From Argyresthia goedartella (lineage: Eukaryota; Arthropoda; Insecta; Lepidoptera; Argyresthiidae): a DNA stretch of 64,000 nucleotides. Under the pieces are notes generated by a model. The model saw only the letters and a list, made by a program, of their open reading frames with translations. It was not told the origin of the DNA and did not search any database. The stretch covers positions 7,219,501-7,283,500 of the forward strand of contig OX463809.1 of the NCBI GenBank assembly GCA_949825045.1, read 5' to 3'. The stretch's first letter is position 1. Each line of letters opens with the position of its first letter. A program made the position numbers and the translations under genes. Shown here one piece after another: positions 49,943 to 55,900 of this stretch.

Positions 49943-52900
49943 TTAGTACGTATTAGTTTATTATACGGTTTATTCATATTTTTACGTTGTATTTAAGTAA
50001 TTGCGTATGCAGTCTATTTTTAGCAATTAGGGTAATCAGTATAATATTGTTTGTAGTATATATTACTCGTAGTATTTATAGTTTTATTGTACGCACAGGT
50101 CTTCCCCCGCTCAACCATCACCTTTCCTACCATCTTGGTTTGCTGGAAGAAATCTCTTTTGAGAGATAAGCTCGCCTTTGTACATGTTTTTTTTCTATTA
50201 TAAGTTATCTGCATCACTGTTTTGTGTAGTACAATAAAGAAATCACGAATTACGAATTACATTAGAAGTTAGTGGAAAAATAAGTATAATATAGGGCCGA
50301 ACGAATATAGAAAACTGTCACGTGACATTGGAAGGAACCGCTTAATTTTTTACGATGTATCATATCAATAATGATCATAATTAAGTACTCACTGGAAACT
50401 TGCTTGACAGCCTCAGCGATGTGACAACGGAACACGTGGCACCTTAAAACAAACACACAATTATATGAACACAATTATTTGACGACCCGGATGGCCGAGT
50501 CGGCAGTGACCCTGCCTACGAAACCAAGGGTCCAGGGTTCGAGTCCCGGTGGGGGCAAATATTTGTTCGATGAGAACGGATGTTTGTACCCTAGTCATGG
50601 TTGTTTATCTATCTAAGTATAATATTTATCTATATAAGTATGTGTATCGTTGTCTAGTACCCAAGATACAGGGAATCCTAGTTTGGGGCTAGATCAATGT
50701 GTGTTAATAGTGTCCAAGGTATTATTATTATTATTATTATGAACAAATTATATGTGGCAGGATTGGAGGTAAGTACTGCAAAATACGGGACAAGAGAAAA
50801 TCATGTGCAGACTAAAAGCACACGGCGTATTATTAACTCGTGGAATACGCGTGAATCAAATCGCGAACACGATGTTGTCTTTCATACGATTTTGATACGC
50901 GCGATCTCCGCGAATCCGCGATTTATATAATCCGTTGGCAAAGGCTCTGAGAGATTCGGCGCTTTTGAGACACATTCCACGCGAGTTTACGCGCCTTTGC
51001 TACAATCTGTTGTAAGGCGCACGCTTGTTAGTTTTACAAGATTAGACTTTACTCTAAGGATGGGCTTATGTGTGATGGATGAATAAGACGACTGTTTGGT
51101 ATCGTAGTCAGGAGTTTAATCTATCAAGAAGACAGTCAATATACAGTGTGACATTTAATTATCTGACGATATTTCGGGGAATGATAGTGCCCATAATTAT
51201 GAAGAACTTTCCCCAAGAAACATATGTTGTTGAAAATAGTTATTTGTGTCACAAGGGAGCAAAATTATTTATTTACGGCGAGGGCGGTACGTTGAATCCA
51301 GAGTGAAGGGAAGGAATCTACTATATAATCCTGAGCGTAGCGAGGGATTCTAAGTTAGAATCCTGAGCGTAACGAAGGATTCAAGCGTTAACGCCCATGA
51401 CGAAAATAATTTTGCTTCTGAGTGACACATACAACTTTTCACACCGACTATGAGGAAAATTTAAATTAAATGCTCTAGAAAAATTAAATAACTATACTTT
51501 AAATTATACTTTCACCACTTTTACAGCAATAGAACAACGTAAACAAAACTTTTTTTTATAATGGTGGATTGTGAAGCATTAGGGAAAGGTCACCACAGAT
51601 AAAATATTCCTGTGTACTTTTAATAATGGTTTCGGATATCAATATTCATTATATCACAATAACAGTCATCGATAGTTTTGATTTCACTAAAACATATAAT
51701 TTATTGTGACTTTTTTTATACCTATTAAAAAAAACATAAATTTTCATATAACGTTGTTAAAGTTAAAACTTGAAACATGTTCATTTTTAATCGACTACGA
51801 TGAAATTACAATCGATTATTTTATTAAGATCTATGTTCAATTGGCACATTGCGTAAATGCTACATGCCAATGAATAAATTAAAAAAGTACCTAGCTTGAA
51901 CAGAAAAGTAGCATTTTTCTCGTCGTGGAGCAAAACTTACTTTTCCGAATGAAAGGTGTGAAAAAATATTTGTCCCTCAGTACATTGACCCGATGAACTG
52001 ATCACAAGTTAGTATGGGGGACCCAAATCTTTTTTTCTTTTGCGACCATGTTTTTTGGCGAAAGTTGTTCATAATGACGGTTACTATCATTTCCTAAAAT
52101 ATGGTGGGCTAATTAATTGTCACCTTGTATAGAGGTGTTCACACACTACGTTACTTAAGCTGCTACAACTTTGAGCGCCGTTGTGTTGGCGGCACTGTGC
52201 ACTTAGTGTCAACTTTTGTATAAGGCACAAACGAGCCACTTATCACATCCACCGGTGCGAAGCTAGCTACAAGCAGTTTACAAGCTATTTCGTGCATATT
52301 GTAACCAGTGGCCGTCACTCGGTGCAACATGAAAAAGCTTGTTTGCGCAGTGGCTTGGCAGTTGTTAACCCTCTTCAACTACATTATTTTCATGGATGAA
52401 TCCATCTGAAGATAGTGCTAAAAATTTAAAATAAACCGTAGTTTTTAGGGTTCCGTACCCAACGGGTAAGAACGGAACCCTATTACTAAGACTTCGCTGT
52501 CTGTCCGTCCGTCCGTCCGTCCGTCCGTCCGTCCGTCCGTCCGTCCGTCTGTCACCAGGCTGTATCTCAAGAACCTAGCTAGCTAGAGAGTTGAAATTTT
52601 CACAGATTATGTATTTCTGTTGCCGCTATAACAACAAATACTAAAAAACAGGATAAAAGAAATATTTAAGGGGGCTCCCATACAACAATTCTTTCAATAC
52701 CACATACAAACTTATGGATGCACCTGGTTACGTACATGGAGTGTGAAAGTAACCGCACCAATAACTTTGTAAACAATATTTTGCTGTGTAAAATCCAAAC
52801 TATTCACTCCACACCATCGCTTCCATTGAACGGTGGTACGGAACCCTTCGTGCGCGATTTAGACTCGCACTTGACCGGTTTTTCTATTACTAAAGCATAA

Positions 52901-55900
52901 TATTTACAAGAGGGTCTGTGGTTGCCATGGCTTTAAGTACTTTTCACGCAGCATCACACACGAACAATTCGAATTTATTCACATCACTAAAGAAATATCT
53001 TTTTAAGGGCTCCGTACCGAAGGGTGATAAACGGGACCGTATTACTAAGCCTCCGCTGTCCATCCGTCTGTCTGTCTGTCCGTTAGCGAGCAATATCTCA
53101 TGAGCCGTAATGACCGTAGAGTTGAATTGACACAGAATGTATATTTCTGTTGCCGACACAGCAACAAATAATGAACCAAATGCAATTTTATAAATAAAAG
53201 GTGGTATCCATATGAGATACCTTATTTTTGGTGATTCTTCTTGGACGATGATACGGAACCCTTCGTGTGCGGGTCCGAAGGGCACTTAGCCGATTTTTTT
53301 ATAACCTATTTAGCGAAATTTGGTTTCGACTTTTTTGTACTTGATTGAAAGAATAGAGTGTAGCCTATACGTTACAATGCTCGATAATTCGAATTATAGT
53401 TAGTATAAGAATTTACGGGGGGGTGAAATGATATGTCACGTATAATATAAATTATGTTACATTGGGTTAACCTAACTTATGACTTTATGACTGACGTAGC
53501 GGTGTACACGATGAGTGTTATTTGGAACTTGAATCTAGGCTAAGGCGGACTGCCTTACGGAGGACACACGGGACCACTCAAAGGCGACTCAGTGGCCGCA
53601 ATACAAATTCGAAAGATCGACGACGCGTTTGACGTCGGACCATGTGCGAACAACAACGAAATTGTATGGCAGCGACTTGAGAGAAACGCGTAGGGTACGC
53701 GTATCAAACTCGAGTCGCCTCCTGTGTGCGGAAGGTCTTAAGTCTTCGGCACATCGTCAGCGGGGCGGTTGTCAATGTTGTCAAATCTATGGTCACATGG
53801 CCGTCACACTGACATAATAGCGGGGGCCCGCTTTCGAACCGCCGCCACCCGCTTGGTGTGACATGCCGTTTAATATTTTTTTTTGAAGTTATGCGATTCC
53901 ATTCAAATTTTTCAGAAAATCAATAAAAGTGTAAATTAAGACCTGATTCCAATAATTATTTTTATCGATTTCCTCCAATCGCGTTTGTGATAACACTAAA
54001 TCTAGAAAAAGGTCGCAAAATTGTTATTCTAATTTATTTAACTTGGGACTTCTTTTGAACAGCAGTGAAATAACCTCAAAGTGCGTATTTTGTCGATATA
54101 TCACCTTAAGAGTTTCATTAAATCTCTACATAATATAAAGTATACCTATAGACAGCGGACTCCTTGGTCTCGCCATGCGACCAGGTGAACGCGAAGCAAG
54201 AGGCGACGGGCGTGCCGGCCGTGCCGCGAGCGTAGTACGAGATGCGATTCACTGCATACCGGGTCATCACTGTGTTCGAGTCCGCTTGGTACAGTCTGTG
54301 GGCAGATTGAGCTCTTTATAGTGAACCGAATCCACGGAGGGGCTGGCGCCGATTTGAGATTGCCGTTTTTCTCTGTCCGTGGCTATCCTTACTACCATAT
54401 TGAAAGGAGGCCCTGCATTGGAAACCTGCGGGAGCGTCCCATTCCGCCGGGTCTAAATGTACAACACGAAAGCTGAGCTGTTATTTTAGGCCACAGACTC
54501 TGCTCTATGGTATCTTTTGTGGCATACAGGATGGAAAGAAAAAGAAAACAACAATATCTCGTCTTAACTCAAACAACCAGCCCTGCGAGCAGTCAGTGAC
54601 GGTTATAGAGATCGCGATGCCCTTACGGCTCTCCGGCATGGACCAGACTTCCTTCAAGGTCATTACAATAGAAGACAGAAAGAGAAAGCTATAACAACTC
54701 ACACGACCAAGCCCTGCGAGCAGACAGGGACGGATATAGAGACCGCGATGCCCTCTCGGCTCTCCGGCATGGACCAGACTTCCTTCAAGGTCATTACAAT
54801 AGAAGACAGAAAGAGAAAGCTATAACAACTCACACGACCAAGCCCTGCGAGCAGACAGGGACGGTTATAGAGACCGCGATGCCCTTACGGCTCTCCGGCA
54901 TGGACCAGACTTCCTTCAAGGTCATTACAATAGAAGACAGAAAGAGAAAGCTATAAAAACTCACACGACCAAGCCCTGCGAGCAGACAGGGACGGTTATA
55001 GAGACCGCGATGCCCTTACGGCTCTCCGGCATGGACCAGACTTCCTTCAAGGTCATTACAATAGAAGACAGAAAGAGAAAGCTATAACAACTCACACGAC
55101 CAAGCCCTGCGAGCAGACAGGGACGGATATAGAGACCGCGATGCCCTCTCGGCTCTCCGGCATGGACCACAGCTCCTTCATGATGCGCTGTATCTCGCCC
55201 TCAGATTTCGGATCGCCGATGTTCTGCGCGCCGAGGTAGCTCACGTTGTCGAATTTCGTGCAGCTCTGGTCGACGTCCGATACTGTAAGAGTGAGGGTAA
55301 TGTTAGATATATGTTAAATGAAGAACATTATACGGACATTCTAACGGTGATGCAAAACATTGTGGGGAATCGATGTTTTCCATGTGCCATTTCCGTAATC
55401 GTATAAGGGCGGTGTAAGTGACAGTCGCGATGCAGCGTCGATACAGATGCGATGCAACATCGCTGCAGTTGCGATAAAATAGTCCGTAGGATGCGGACAT
55501 AGCACTATCGTATTTATTTATTAGCACTAGCAGTTCTCATCAAAGCTGCTGTGGTTTCCTGAGCCTGTTTGGTTGAGTTAGGCACCGTTAAAAATGCCAG
55601 TTACTACTTTTTCGACTTGCTTTGCCATCTAACTCCTTTGGTTATGCACAATAGTGCTCGGGCATTGCTACCATCGACCGCGCTCCCTTAAATACTTGAT
55701 TGTTATTTACGATTAAACAAGTCGTGTTGCTCTCTTATTGGGATTATTATTACACTATTATTTTCTATATTTGCTTGCGACATTGTAGCGAATGCCAGAT
55801 CGTCATAAACATACATAGTCAGGTCATAAGTTCTGTCACATGTGCAATATGAAATAATTTAGACATGTTTATTATTTATGTAAACATTTATATAGCAAAA

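Noticed and set aside
52499..52548. CRISPR-like or regulatory repeat array
   Set aside because: It is a plain (CCGT)n microsatellite within a dispersed repeat; the genome is eukaryotic.
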